DNA of 64,000 nucleotides from Verrucomicrobiaceae bacterium. Its GTDB lineage: Bacteria; Verrucomicrobiota; Verrucomicrobiia; Verrucomicrobiales; Verrucomicrobiaceae. The notes under the pieces are model-generated. The model saw nothing but the letters and a program-made list of their open reading frames with translations, ran no database searches and was not told where the DNA came from. Below, in pieces: positions 10,630-19,321 of the stretch. The DNA is taken from positions 62,001 to 126,000 of the forward strand of contig JABTUN010000001.1 in NCBI GenBank assembly GCA_015075365.1, read 5' to 3'. Each line of letters starts with the position of its first letter. The stretch's first letter is position 1. Made by a program: the position numbers and the translations under genes.

Positions 10630-11613
10630 ATGCTCACCTCCGACTTCGACTACCATCTCCCGCCCGAACTGATCGCCAGCGAGCCCCTGGCTGATCGCTC
10701 TGCCTCCCGGATGATGGTCGTTCACCGGGCCACCGGTCAGATCGAACACCGCCAGTTTCCCGAAATGGCCCGGTTTCTAGCCGCAGGTGACCTGTTGGTG
10801 CTCAACGACACCCGTGTCGTCCCCGCACGCTTCTTTACCGACAAGGGGCACGAAATTCTACGCCTCAAAGCGCACTCACCCACCCGCTGGCAGTGCATGG
10901 TAAAGCCCGGCAAAAAGTTCCGAATCGGCCACGAACACCACATCGGAGCCGCCACGGGCCGCGTGGTGGAAATCCTGTCCGAGAATGGCGACCGCATCAT
11001 CGAGTGGGATCAAATCGTGGACGAAAGCACTCATGGCCATCTTGCTTTGCCTCATTACATGGGTCGCGATGACCGCCCGAGCGACCGTGAGCGCTACCAG
11101 ACGGTCTATTCCGCCCGCGAAAAGGAAGGCTCCATCGCCGCCCCGACGGCGGGGCTACACTTCACGCCGGAAATCCTCGCTTCCCTGCCCCACGCCTTCG
11201 TCACGCTGCATGTCGGCGTCGGCACCTTTCAGCCGGTGAAGGCTGAAAAGATCACCGACCACGTCATGCACCAGGAAGAATACGAGGTCAGCGCCGAAAC
11301 GGCCACCCGCGTGCAGGCCGCGAAGCGCGTCATCTGCGTGGGCACCACCTCCCTGCGCACCCTCGAATCCGTCGCCGCCGCTCACGACGGCAAAATCGTC
11401 GCCTCCCGCGGCTCCACCGGCATCTTCATCTACCCCGGCTTCCAGTTTCGCGTCGCCGGAGCCCTGCTGACGAACTTCCACCTGCCCAAGTCCACGCTGA
11501 TGATGCTCGTCAGCGCCTTTGCAGGGCGCGAGCTCATCTTCAAAGCTTACGCCGAAGCCATTCGCGAGAAATACCGCTTCTACAGCTACGGCGACTGCAT
11601 GCTGATCCTGTAA
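10630..11613 (+). CDS. queA: S-adenosylmethionine:tRNA ribosyltransferase-isomerase
   Basis: QueA transfers and isomerises the ribosyl moiety of SAM onto 7-aminomethyl-7-deazaguanine in tRNA, giving epoxyqueuosine, a late step of queuosine synthesis in the cytoplasm. The family blocks are all present: LVLNDTRVVPARF near residue 57, GSIAAPTAGLHFTPE, HVGVGTFQPV, GTTSLRTLES, and NFHLPKSTLMMLVSAFAG with YRFYSYGDCMLIL at the C-terminus. I chose the ATG at 10630 (327 residues), which begins MLTSDFDYHLPPELIA as family members usually do; an in-frame TTG at 10609 is an alternative. The protein is slightly shorter than the typical 340-350 residues, the loss lying in the first third after the NDTRV block. 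It ends 9 bp from the convergent neighbour. Confidence 0.95.
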   Translation: MLTSDFDYHLPPELIASEPLADRSASRMMVVHRATGQIEHRQFPEMARFLAAGDLLVLNDTRVVPARFFTDKGHEILRLKAHSPTRWQCMVKPGKKFRIGHEHHIGAATGRVVEILSENGDRIIEWDQIVDESTHGHLALPHYMGRDDRPSDRERYQTVYSAREKEGSIAAPTAGLHFTPEILASLPHAFVTLHVGVGTFQPVKAEKITDHVMHQEEYEVSAETATRVQAAKRVICVGTTSLRTLESVAAAHDGKIVASRGSTGIFIYPGFQFRVAGALLTNFHLPKSTLMMLVSAFAGRELIFKAYAEAIREKYRFYSYGDCMLIL

Positions 11614-11622
11614 ACTGCCATC

Positions 11623-13493
11623 TCACGGCCCCGTCACGCGGATGCGGTAAAACGCCGCGCCGGAAGGGCTGGCCGCGTCCGTGAGCGTCACCGGGCCATC
11701 GGCGGCGAGCGGCCCCTCCGTGTCCACTGTGCTCCAGGTGCCCGCGGCCATCGTCACGCTGCGTTCCAGGATGTAGGCGCGCCCTGCCTTGCCCGCCGTG
11801 CTCACGCTGAACGTGCCGGGGCCGCGCTGCGGGTTGTTCGCGCGGAAAAAGTCCCCCCGTTGCACCGGGTTCGTGCCTGCCGCGTATTCCTCGGCGTTGG
11901 TGAACCCATCGCGGTCGTAGTCGTGGTTGTCAGCGGCGTCCCCGCTGTTCGCCGTCGTGCCAAAGTAGGTGTGCCGCCAGCTTTCCTGCGCGCTCATCGC
12001 GGTCTGATAGGTGTAGGTGATCGTGGTCAGCGTGTTCGCTGTGATCGGAATGTGCCAGGCGCCGCGGGCGCCTGGTAGCCCGCCAGCGTGGCAGATTCGC
12101 AACGTGCCGCCGGGCGTGAGGTTGTTGATCTGAACGGAGGGACGCGCGGTGCTGCTGGGGCTGAGCTTCCACCACGCCCCCGCGTTGCGCGCCTCGGCGG
12201 ACTCGATGAGGACTCGGATCGAGCCTTGCCGCCTGCGTCGATCGGCGTCACCGTCGTGCGACGCGCCGCCGCCCACGAGCTGCCGCCGCCCGCCCGCTGA
12301 TCTCCGCGTAGCCAAAGAGGTCCAGCACCGCGCTGTCGATCGCGGCACCACCATCTGCCCGCTGCCGCCCAGGCAGATCGCCGCCGGATAATACGCGCCG
12401 CCTTCGAACTGCACGCACAGCGGCCCGCCGCTGTTCCCGCCGCTGCTGCGGATGCCTGTCGTCGTGAAGGTGCGGCCGAACGCCTGTCAAACACCACGTT
12501 CATCGGCGGCGTGGCATGCATGCGGTCTGCCTCGTCAGCGCGATATCGATGGATAACCCACGAGCATCTTGTTCGCGTTCGACAGCAGAATTCGTTTTCT
12601 CCAGATCGCTCGCCAAAAGCCGCCGTGGCCGCTGCGCCCGGCGTTTTCCGTGAAGATAGCGCCGCCACGTCCAGGTGCTGCGACTGTGGCGAAAAGCCCG
12701 GCGTCGCCTCCGCCGCGCGCTGCCCTGAGTAGCTGAAGAGATAAAGCCGCGCGGCTCCTGCGGCAGCGGCTCGTGCAGGCCGCATTGCCGCTGGAAGAGC
12801 CACTGCATGCCCTGCGCCGCGCTCAGCGTGCCATCATTCCACAGCACGCGCGGCGGTGGCCACCACACGCGGCTTCACCACGAATCCGTGCCCACGCCCG
12901 CGTCGCTGCGCAACTGGCCGGCAAAGGCGTAGGGCCTCGTCGTGTCACCGGTCACGCTTTCAAAGGCCAGCACACCGGGCGGCGTGCCCGCGGGGCATCC
13001 GCCAGGAATACGTCAGCGTCGCCAGCGTCGTGTTCCCGGGCGTGATGACGACGTTCGCATTCGGCGGCGTGCCGCGCCCGGCCACCGCCCTGCACTCGAT
13101 GAGGTGGCTGCTGGCCACCAGGCCGCCCTCCGTCTCCCCGCTGTCACGCCAGCGGCCGTCATCCTCGCCCAGGAAGCGCCACTGCGCGCGCTCCGGGCCG
13201 GTGGTGATGCTGTCCGGCTTCAGCGTCACCGTCAGCGCTGCTGCCGGGCGCGAAGGCGTCGTAGTAATCCAACGTCAGCACCGTGGCCGCCTGCCCGCTG
13301 ATGACCTCCACCGTTTCCAGCGGCGGATGGTTGTAGCCCGGCACCGGGCGGAACTCGATGTCACGGTTCCCGGTGGTGAGCCCCCCCGCCGCCACGCCGG
13401 ACGCGCGCCACTGCTGCTCCCACAAACCGCCACCCGCTCAGGATGCCCGGCGGCATCAGGTTGACGATGAGAGCTGTCCTGCCTCCGGCGGGC
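11623..13493 (-). pseudogene. Frame-disrupted C-terminal part: PEGA-like repeats, trypsin-like protease, Ca-binding tail
   Basis: This stretch continues the gene that starts at 16754 but the coding potential hops between the three minus frames at least seven times. Joined by eye it encodes two 'QWR..SG..GL..G' beta repeats (near 13160-13430 and 13010-13240), then a trypsin-like serine protease domain, then a tail ending at 11623. The protease shows WNDGTLSAAQGMQWLFQR near 12800-12850, NANKMLVGYPSI near 12560-12600 and the nucleophile motif SSGGNSGGPLCVQFEGG near 12400-12450. The segment where the catalytic His would be (VVATA, near 12860) coincides with a frame break and no intact His motif is readable. 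The tail has NHDYDRDGFTNAEEYAAG (about 11890-11945), a calcium-binding loop. Either decay or clustered sequencing indels in GC-rich DNA can explain this. Confidence 0.7.
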
Positions 13494-16400
13494 GGATGGA
13501 AACACCTGCGCGAAACCCGACAGCACGTTCATGGAGAAACTCGCGCTGCTGCTCGTGCCCGTGCCGCCCGCGCTCGTCGCCTTGATGCGGTAGTGATACG
13601 TCACGCCCTGCGAAAGCGTGGTGAGCACCGCGGACACCGGCGTGCCGGCATCCCCGGCCACCGTGCCAGGCGTGGCGGCGACACTGTTGGGAAAGCTCAC
13701 GCCATCCGTACCATACTCAAACACCACGCTGCTGTCGCTGCCCTGCGCATGGACCGTGCCGTCCACGCGCACGCTGGTCGTGCTGAGCGCGAAACTACCG
13801 CCGATGGCCGCGGTGGGCTCCGTGAGCGTGCGGAAGCTCTGTGTGCCGCTCACCGTCGTGCCGCCCGCGTTGGCGGCAACGACGCGGTAATAGTAGGTCG
13901 TGCCCTTGGTCAAGCCCGCCACAGGTGCGGAGACGGCAACAGCCGCGTTGCCTGTCACGATGGCGGGCGTGGCGTTCAGCGTGTTGGGGAACGAGTTGCC
14001 GTCCGTGCCCCACTCAAAGCGCACCGTGGCGTCGTAATTGCGCGCGTTCACCGCCCCGTTGAGGCGCGCGCTCGCGGGAGCGAGATCGGTCGCGGCAGAT
14101 GACAGGGCCACAGGCGCTCCCAAGGTCGAAAGACTCCACACTGGACTGTAGGTAGTGCCTGCCATGCTCTGTGCTTTGAGACGGCAGAAGTAAGTGGTGG
14201 CGGCATTCAGGCCGGAAACAGTGGTTCCGACGAGCTTTGTTTGATAACCACTGACACCAGCGGCCACTGGCACCGTGTTGGGGAATGTCACTCCATCAAA
14301 ACCGTATTCCAAAACCACACCCGTAAGAGCCCCGCGTGCGTTCACCTGCGCTTCGAGCAGCGCTTTGTCGGTGCTCAAAGCGAAACAGCTCAGCATGGTG
14401 ACATTGGGGGCTCCTGACAAAACAAGCCTGTAAACAGACCCGTCACGATAACGTGGAAAGGAACCCTCGAACACAACTCCTCCAGTCGTCCCGTAAACAT
14501 TTCCGTCGGCACCGAATGTTAAACCACCGGCGGGAACCCCGTGGTCGATGCTGGATGGAAACTCCCTGATGGTGGTCAGTTCACCCGATGATGACATGCG
14601 GAACACAGTGCCATAATCAGCCGCCCCTCCTCGCACGGTTGTTCCCCAAAAGGTCCCAGCGGGTCCCTCGCATAAAGTGCCTGACGGACTGCCTCCTTTG
14701 TTCGTGGTGCCATTGGAGGTGAATTCTACCAGCGTTGTCAGGACGCCTGCCGTGGTCATCGTGAAAACGGTTCCGGCATTGAACGCGCCCCCGCCACTGG
14801 TGACGCCATAAAAGAGGCCATCGGAAGCCAGAAGTAGTTCCGCAACAGGCCCAGACCCCTTGTTGGCTCCTGATGTTCCGGTGAATGACACCAACTGTGT
14901 AAACACACCAGCAGGCGTGATTTTGTAGATGGTTCCGAACTGAAGGCTGCCGCTGCTCCGCAAGCACCCATAGAAACTGCCATCCGGCCCTTCCTTCAGA
15001 CCGGAACTCGGACCCGGTGGTCCGCCGGCGGGAAATTCCTTCAAGGTCGTGAGCGCGCCCGCCGGAGTCATTTTGAAGATGGTGCCGCCACTATTCACAC
15101 CACCAGCCGTCGTCGTACCGTAGAAATGGCCGTCGCTGCCAAGGGTCAGCGGAGCCTGCGGATAGCCGCCGCGATTGGTGGCTCCCGTCCAGGTAAAGTC
15201 CACCAAGGTTGTCAGCTCACCGGTGACGCTCGTTTTGAAGACCGTGCCATAACCAAAACTCCCGCCAAAATAGGTGGTGCCGTATAAAAAGCCATCGGCT
15301 CCCCAAACAAGCCCCGCCTCGGGACTCGACCCACGCGCGGGACCGCTGCTGCCGGTGAACTCCACCAGCGTCTGCAACTGGCCTGTCGGGGTGATTTTGA
15401 AGATTGTTCCCCGGTTGCTCAGACCGCCCAGCGCCGTGGTGCCATAGAGCGTGCCATCACTCCCGCGCACCAACCCGCTCCGCGGATTGGCACCACGGTC
15501 GGCAACCCCATAGTCATCAAAGTCCACCAGTGTCGTGAACTGCCCCGCCGGAGTCAGCTTGAAAACAGTGCCATACCCGCGCGTCCCTCCCCCAGCCGTG
15601 GTGCCATACAGACTTCCGTCGGTGCCGAAGGTGATCTCGGCGTGTGACTCGGCACCCAAATGAGAACCGGCCCGATTCGTGAACTCAACCAAAGTCGTCA
15701 ACTCTCCCCCCGGCGTCATTCTGAAGACCAGGCCGTAGTCGTCCTCCCCTCCATACTGCGTCGTTCCGTAGAAATTGCCGTCTGCCCCAAGAGTCAATCC
15801 AGCATCCGGAAAGCTGCCCTTTTCAGGCGCTAGATTACGGTCGAACTCAACCAACGTGGTCAGCGCCCCTGACGAACTCACTTTAAAAATGGTGCCGTCG
15901 TTCTCAATGCCGCCAATCTCCGTTGTCCCGTAAAAGTAACCATCCGGCCCCTCCACCAGCCCCACCAGCGGTCCAGCACCTCGATTCATCACCCCATTGC
16001 CAGTGAATTCGACCAAGGTGGTGAACAATCCAGACGGCGTGAGTCTGAAAATGGTTCCTTTCCCCAGGCTTCCACCGCCGGCGCTCGTGCCATAAAGATT
16101 GCCATCACTTCCCACCAGCAGCGAAGAATAGATATATTTTCCGGGAAAAGGTCCCGTATCGCCAGTAAACTCGACCAACGTGGTCAACTGCCCTTCGGGA
16201 GTCACTTTAAACACGGTGCCAAAGTCATCAGCGCCGCCCCCATATGTCGTTCCATAGAAGTAACCGTCCGGATGCTGCACCAGACTTGCCCTGGGGGATG
16301 AACCCTTGTTTGTGGTACCGTTTCCTGTGAACTGCACCAGTGTGGTGAATGCTCCCCCCGGCGTCACGCGATAGATCGTGCCGTGGCCGCTTCCGCCGGC

Positions 16401-16754
16401 GCTTGTCATGCCGTAAAAGTTACCGTCGCTGCCCTGGACCAGATCGCCAAGCACATCTCTTCCGTTGCTGCCGTCGAACTCAAACAAGACCGTGTGCTCA
16501 CCATTGACTGTGACCCGAAAGATCGTGCCATGTCCAGCCCGGCCACCTTCATAAGTCGTGCCATAAAAGTGACCATCCCGGGCCAGGATGAGTTGCGAGT
16601 AGGGATGCTGCCCTGGATTTTTCACATCCGCGTTTCTCGCATCGGCAAAATCAAACACACGCTCGTAAACCTGCGCGCGCAGGGGCGGTGCCAGCACGCC
16701 CGTCACCAAAAAGACGGCGGCGTAAACGGAGCACAGAACTAGGAGACGACTCAT
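13275..16754 (-). CDS. Secreted GloVer-repeat (beta-propeller) protein with three FN3-like domains, N-terminal part
   Basis: The open frame is 1,159 codons and is convincing to about residue 1087 (position 13493), where a frame break leads into unrelated-looking Arg/Ser-rich sequence. A signal peptide (MSRLLVLCSVYAAVFLVTGV..., cut near RAQ) targets it for export. Residues of about 50-800 hold fourteen copies of the Gloeo_Verruco repeat (TIGR03803), pattern FYGTTxxGGxxxxGTIFK(x)TxxGxxTTLVEF, predicted to form one or two beta-propellers. Three fibronectin-III-like domains follow (around 830-920, 925-1010 and 1015-1085), each with VxFEYGTDGxSFPN and GTTYYYRVxAxNAGGT. With the disrupted downstream part this would be a propeller-FN3-protease polypeptide of roughly 1,700 residues acting outside the cell. 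Substrate unknown. Confidence 0.85.
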   Translation of the reverse strand: MSRLLVLCSVYAAVFLVTGVLAPPLRAQVYERVFDFADARNADVKNPGQHPYSQLILARDGHFYGTTYEGGRAGHGTIFRVTVNGEHTVLFEFDGSNGRDVLGDLVQGSDGNFYGMTSAGGSGHGTIYRVTPGGAFTTLVQFTGNGTTNKGSSPRASLVQHPDGYFYGTTYGGGADDFGTVFKVTPEGQLTTLVEFTGDTGPFPGKYIYSSLLVGSDGNLYGTSAGGGSLGKGTIFRLTPSGLFTTLVEFTGNGVMNRGAGPLVGLVEGPDGYFYGTTEIGGIENDGTIFKVSSSGALTTLVEFDRNLAPEKGSFPDAGLTLGADGNFYGTTQYGGEDDYGLVFRMTPGGELTTLVEFTNRAGSHLGAESHAEITFGTDGSLYGTTAGGGTRGYGTVFKLTPAGQFTTLVDFDDYGVADRGANPRSGLVRGSDGTLYGTTALGGLSNRGTIFKITPTGQLQTLVEFTGSSGPARGSSPEAGLVWGADGFLYGTTYFGGSFGYGTVFKTSVTGELTTLVDFTWTGATNRGGYPQAPLTLGSDGHFYGTTTAGGVNSGGTIFKMTPAGALTTLKEFPAGGPPGPSSGLKEGPDGSFYGCLRSSGSLQFGTIYKITPAGVFTQLVSFTGTSGANKGSGPVAELLLASDGLFYGVTSGGGAFNAGTVFTMTTAGVLTTLVEFTSNGTTNKGGSPSGTLCEGPAGTFWGTTVRGGAADYGTVFRMSSSGELTTIREFPSSIDHGVPAGGLTFGADGNVYGTTGGVVFEGSFPRYRDGSVYRLVLSGAPNVTMLSCFALSTDKALLEAQVNARGALTGVVLEYGFDGVTFPNTVPVAAGVSGYQTKLVGTTVSGLNAATTYFCRLKAQSMAGTTYSPVWSLSTLGAPVALSSAATDLAPASARLNGAVNARNYDATVRFEWGTDGNSFPNTLNATPAIVTGNAAVAVSAPVAGLTKGTTYYYRVVAANAGGTTVSGTQSFRTLTEPTAAIGGSFALSTTSVRVDGTVHAQGSDSSVVFEYGTDGVSFPNSVAATPGTVAGDAGTPVSAVLTTLSQGVTYHYRIKATSAGGTGTSSSASFSMNVLSGFAQVFPSARRRQDSSHRQPDAAGHPERVAVCGSSSGARPAWRRGGSPPGTVTSSSARCRATTIRRWKRWRSSAGRRPRC

Positions 16755-16907
16755 GAGATCGAATGGGGACTTGGATCGTTTACCCGAAGTCTCCGCTGAT
16801 GTTACACACCTGCGGAAAAAAGTGGAGCAGGCTTTTGGGCGGGATCTCCGCGGACTTTGTTACAAACACACGCGCCGCGGGTATCCGGGAGCAGGAGGTA
16901 TCCTGAC

Positions 16908-17354
16908 ATGAACAACACGATGAACGATGAAGATGGCGCGGGGCGGTCCCGTCCGCGCAGGGGGAAGAGCAAAAACGGCGTGCCGTCCGCGCTGGACGGC
17001 GGCACGGGAGGGGCGGCAGCCTCGACGGGCAGAACACCCGCAAAGGTGCGGGAGCTGACGGTGAAGGCCTGGGAGGGGCCGGTGGATGGACGGGAGCTCA
17101 ACCGCGAGATCCTGCGCATCATCCGCGAGGATGACCGCCGGCAGGGCGTGACGGAGGCGGAGCTGAGCCGCCGCTACCACATCCGCCGCCAGCATCTGCA
17201 CAATCTCCACACGGAGCCGCACATGACGATGACCATCCCCATGACCACCCACTGGTGCAATGCACGCCATGTCGATGTGGGCTATCTCATCGTGCTGGCG
17301 GGCAAATCCCTCCGCCAGCGCCACGCGCGCCACACAGGGCACGCGGGGCCGTGA
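16908..17354 (+). CDS. Small basic protein with a possible helix-turn-helix, unknown
   Basis: A 148-residue protein that I do not recognise as a named family. The start is supported by AGGAGG at 16893-16898, nine bases before the ATG at 16908; a longer frame from 16857 lacks such a site. Residues 1-50 are low-complexity, rich in Arg, Gly and Ala. The centre reads ELNREILRIIREDDRRQGVT followed by EAELSRRYHIRRQHLHNL, which has the length and hydrophobic spacing of a helix-turn-helix, so DNA binding is a reasonable inference. The C-terminus is His/Arg-rich. It is divergent from the GloVer gene and sits just upstream of the GC-rich tandem array. Function not known. Confidence 0.55.
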   Translation: MNNTMNDEDGAGRSRPRRGKSKNGVPSALDGGTGGAAASTGRTPAKVRELTVKAWEGPVDGRELNREILRIIREDDRRQGVTEAELSRRYHIRRQHLHNLHTEPHMTMTIPMTTHWCNARHVDVGYLIVLAGKSLRQRHARHTGHAGP

Positions 17355-17462
17355 GGAGGGCAAAAGGCAACCACGGTTGCGTTGATGCGCCGCGCCGGGA
17401 TGGGACACTGCGCCCATGACGAACGCGCCCTTTCACCGCCCGCCTTTCCTTCTTGGAAGGCC

Positions 17463-17750
17463 TTCCCCCGTCACGCGGGGGGCCACGCTGGCCGCGCGGG
17501 GGGCTCCCCCCGTCCTGCCGGGGGCCTCGCTGGTCACGCGGGGGGCTCCCCCCGTCTTGCCGGGGGCCTCGCTGGCCGCGCGGGGGGCTCCCCCCGTCCC
17601 GCCGGGGGCCTCGCTGGCCGCGCCGGGGCTCCCCCCGTCCCGCCGGGACCACCGCTGGCCGCGCGGGACTCCCCGTCTTGCCGGGGGCCTCGCTGGCCGC
17701 GCCGGGGGCTCCCCCCGTCCTGCCGGGGGCCCCGCTGGCCGCGCGGGGGG
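17463..17750. repeat. GC-rich tandem array, ~42-bp unit, seven copies plus a degenerate one
   Basis: Copies begin with CTCCCCCCGTC at 17504, 17546, 17588, 17629, 17669 and 17709, preceded by a degenerate copy from 17463. The spacing is 42, 42, 41, 40 and 40 bp; the last copy runs to about 17750. Each unit carries a C-run and a G-run (CCCCCC..GCCGGGGGC) and the core CTCGCTGGCCGCGCGGGG, so single strands can fold into strong hairpins. All frames are open because of base composition, and the 1-2 base unit shortening would shift the frame, so I treat the array as non-coding. It fills most of the 496-bp gap between 17355 and 17850; degenerate G/C-runs continue to about 17800. Confidence 0.85.
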
Positions 17751-17850
17751 CGGCGTTCCCAGGACGGGGGACGCCCCCCGGAGGACGGGGGGCACCGTTT
17801 TTGCGCCCCTGTGACGCCTTTTCATCCCGCAACCCGCCCGCCAGCTCCCG

Positions 17851-18678
17851 ATGACCGCCCTCTGGAACAACCCCGGCACCACCTGGAACCAGCCGGGCCT
17901 CGTCTGGGCTCCCGCACCCCTTCCCCCAAGCCACACCCAACCCAACCCACCCAAGAAACCGAAACCCATGAAACGCCAGGATTACTTCCCCAACCGCCTC
18001 GGTGACCAGCCGGAATGGCTGACCAACTTCGCCGACAAAATCACCGGCTACACCGCCGTGCTCAATCTGGACCCGGACGAGGTGGCCGCCCGCGTGGCCG
18101 ACGCGCGGTGGTGCGCCCACACCATCGGTGCCTGGCGCACCAATGCGCAGGAGTTTGCCGGCACGATCACCCCCACCGTGGAGATGGTGTGCAGCGGCTC
18201 CGGCGCGGCGCCCGTGGTGCTGCCCGGCTTCACCGCGCCCGCGCTGCCCGCCGGCGTGGTGGCGCAGCTCCCCGGCGCGCTGGACCGCGTGTTCCGCTTC
18301 GTGAAGACGATCAAGAACGCGCCCGGCTTCAACGACATCATCGGCAACGACCTGGGCGTGCTGGGCAGCGAGGTGCCCCCTCCGCCGCCCGGCGGCGCCG
18401 CGCCGCGCATCAAGCTGATCCTGGAGCAGGGCGCGGCGAACCAGATCGTGCGCCTGACCTTCGTCAAAGACGGCCACCAGGGCCTCCACATCGAATCCCG
18501 CATCAACGGCGGCGCGTGGGTCTTCCTGGCCATCGACACGGAGAGCCCCTACCTCGACGACCGCGCCCTGCAGGTGCCCGGCACCCCCGAGGTGCGCGAA
18601 TACCGCGCCCGCTTCTGGGACAAAGGCAGCCCCAACGGCGACTGGTGCGACGTCGCCAAGGTGACCGTGGGCGTGTGA
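17851..18678 (+). CDS. Conserved-looking unknown with N-terminal W-N-P-G motif and FN3-like C-terminus
   Basis: A 275-residue frame. Its first 39 residues form a distinct Pro-rich piece with the internal repeat LWNNPGTTWNQPGLVW; the main body begins at an internal ATG (17968), MKRQDYFPNRLGDQPEWL, and this may be the real start of a separate 236-residue protein, since no good ribosome binding site marks either. The middle (about 60-180) is helical and Ala-rich (VADARWCAHTIGAWRTNAQE; LDRVFRFVKTIKNAPGF). After a PPPPPGG linker the last 90 residues look like a fibronectin-type beta domain (VREYRARFWDKGSPNGDWC). From memory, similar proteins recur in Verrucomicrobia and Bacteroidetes without known function; no catalytic motif is visible. 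Confidence 0.72.
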   Translation: MTALWNNPGTTWNQPGLVWAPAPLPPSHTQPNPPKKPKPMKRQDYFPNRLGDQPEWLTNFADKITGYTAVLNLDPDEVAARVADARWCAHTIGAWRTNAQEFAGTITPTVEMVCSGSGAAPVVLPGFTAPALPAGVVAQLPGALDRVFRFVKTIKNAPGFNDIIGNDLGVLGSEVPPPPPGGAAPRIKLILEQGAANQIVRLTFVKDGHQGLHIESRINGGAWVFLAIDTESPYLDDRALQVPGTPEVREYRARFWDKGSPNGDWCDVAKVTVGV

Positions 18679-18695
18679 GCGCGCGTGGCGCGCTC
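18677..18695 (+). terminator. Hairpin overlapping the stop codon of the 17851 gene
   Basis: GAGCGCG - CGTGG - CGCGCTC is a perfect 7-bp stem with a 5-nt loop that starts inside the TGA stop. There is no T-run directly after it, so it is a stem that may slow or end transcription or protect the 3' end rather than a canonical Rho-independent terminator. Confidence 0.4.
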
Positions 18696-18840
18696 CCAGG
18701 CCGGAATGGCCGAAAAAGAGCAAAAAGGCGAAAAAGGAACCCTCTGATTTTTTCCCTTCTTTTCTCTCTTTCGGCCAACCTCTCCCCGTCTCGCGGCGAA
18801 GCCGCTCTCCCCGTCTCCTTCACTCCTTTTCTCCGTGTCT

Positions 18841-19248
18841 ATGTTCGACCCCAGCCTGCCCCAGGAAAACACACCGGTGGACGCCGTGCAGATGCGCGGC
18901 CAGCTCAACGGCCTCAAAGCGCTCATCGACGCGCTCGGCTCCGTGACCGGGGCCACCGTGGACGCGGTGAACTCCCTGCCGCCGGGCAGTCCGGCCACGG
19001 TGTCCGTCACGCTCACCGGCACGACGCTGCACTTCACCTTTGGCATCCCGGAAGGGCAGACCGGCCCGCAGGGCATCCCCGGCGAGGTGACGCAAACCGC
19101 GCTGGACGCCGCCATCTCCGGCACGAGCAGCAACAGCAACGGCGTGAGCCTTCTGTCGCAAAGTGCCTTCAGCTACTACGACCAGACGCAGATGCAGGAC
19201 GTGCTGAACAAGGTGGACGAGCTCATCACCGCGCTGCGGCGGCCGTAG
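18841..19248 (+). CDS. Small collagen-like/tail-fibre-like protein
   Basis: A 135-residue protein starting at the ATG at 18841 (an in-frame GTG lies two codons upstream). The N-terminal third (MFDPSLPQENTPVDAVQMRG QLNGLKALIDAL) looks helical; the middle has a beta segment SVTLTGTTLHFTFGIPEG and a short Gly-X-Y stretch, GIPEGQTGPQGIPGEV (about residues 73-88), resembling the collagen-like motifs of phage tail fibres and bacterial surface trimers. The C-terminus is a probable coiled segment (MQDVLNKVDELITALRRP). It follows the 17851 gene by 162 bp on the same strand, so the two may be co-transcribed. Trimerisation is an inference; the function is unknown. Confidence 0.72.
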   Translation: MFDPSLPQENTPVDAVQMRGQLNGLKALIDALGSVTGATVDAVNSLPPGSPATVSVTLTGTTLHFTFGIPEGQTGPQGIPGEVTQTALDAAISGTSSNSNGVSLLSQSAFSYYDQTQMQDVLNKVDELITALRRP

Positions 19249-19321
19249 CCGCCTCTGCAAGGCGGTGGTGGGAAGAGGAGAGCCGGTGAGACGGGAGAGG
19301 TGGATGGCGTTGCCGGCGCCA

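Noticed and set aside
17382..18005. Long Pro/Gly/Ala-rich frames on both strands across the GC-rich array
   Set aside because: Open in all frames because of base composition, and the units are not multiples of three throughout, so no stable product is expected.
17287..18723. 478-codon minus-strand frame opposite the WNPG/FN3-like gene
   Set aside because: Antisense to a gene with better protein character; sequence is low-complexity and has no domain.
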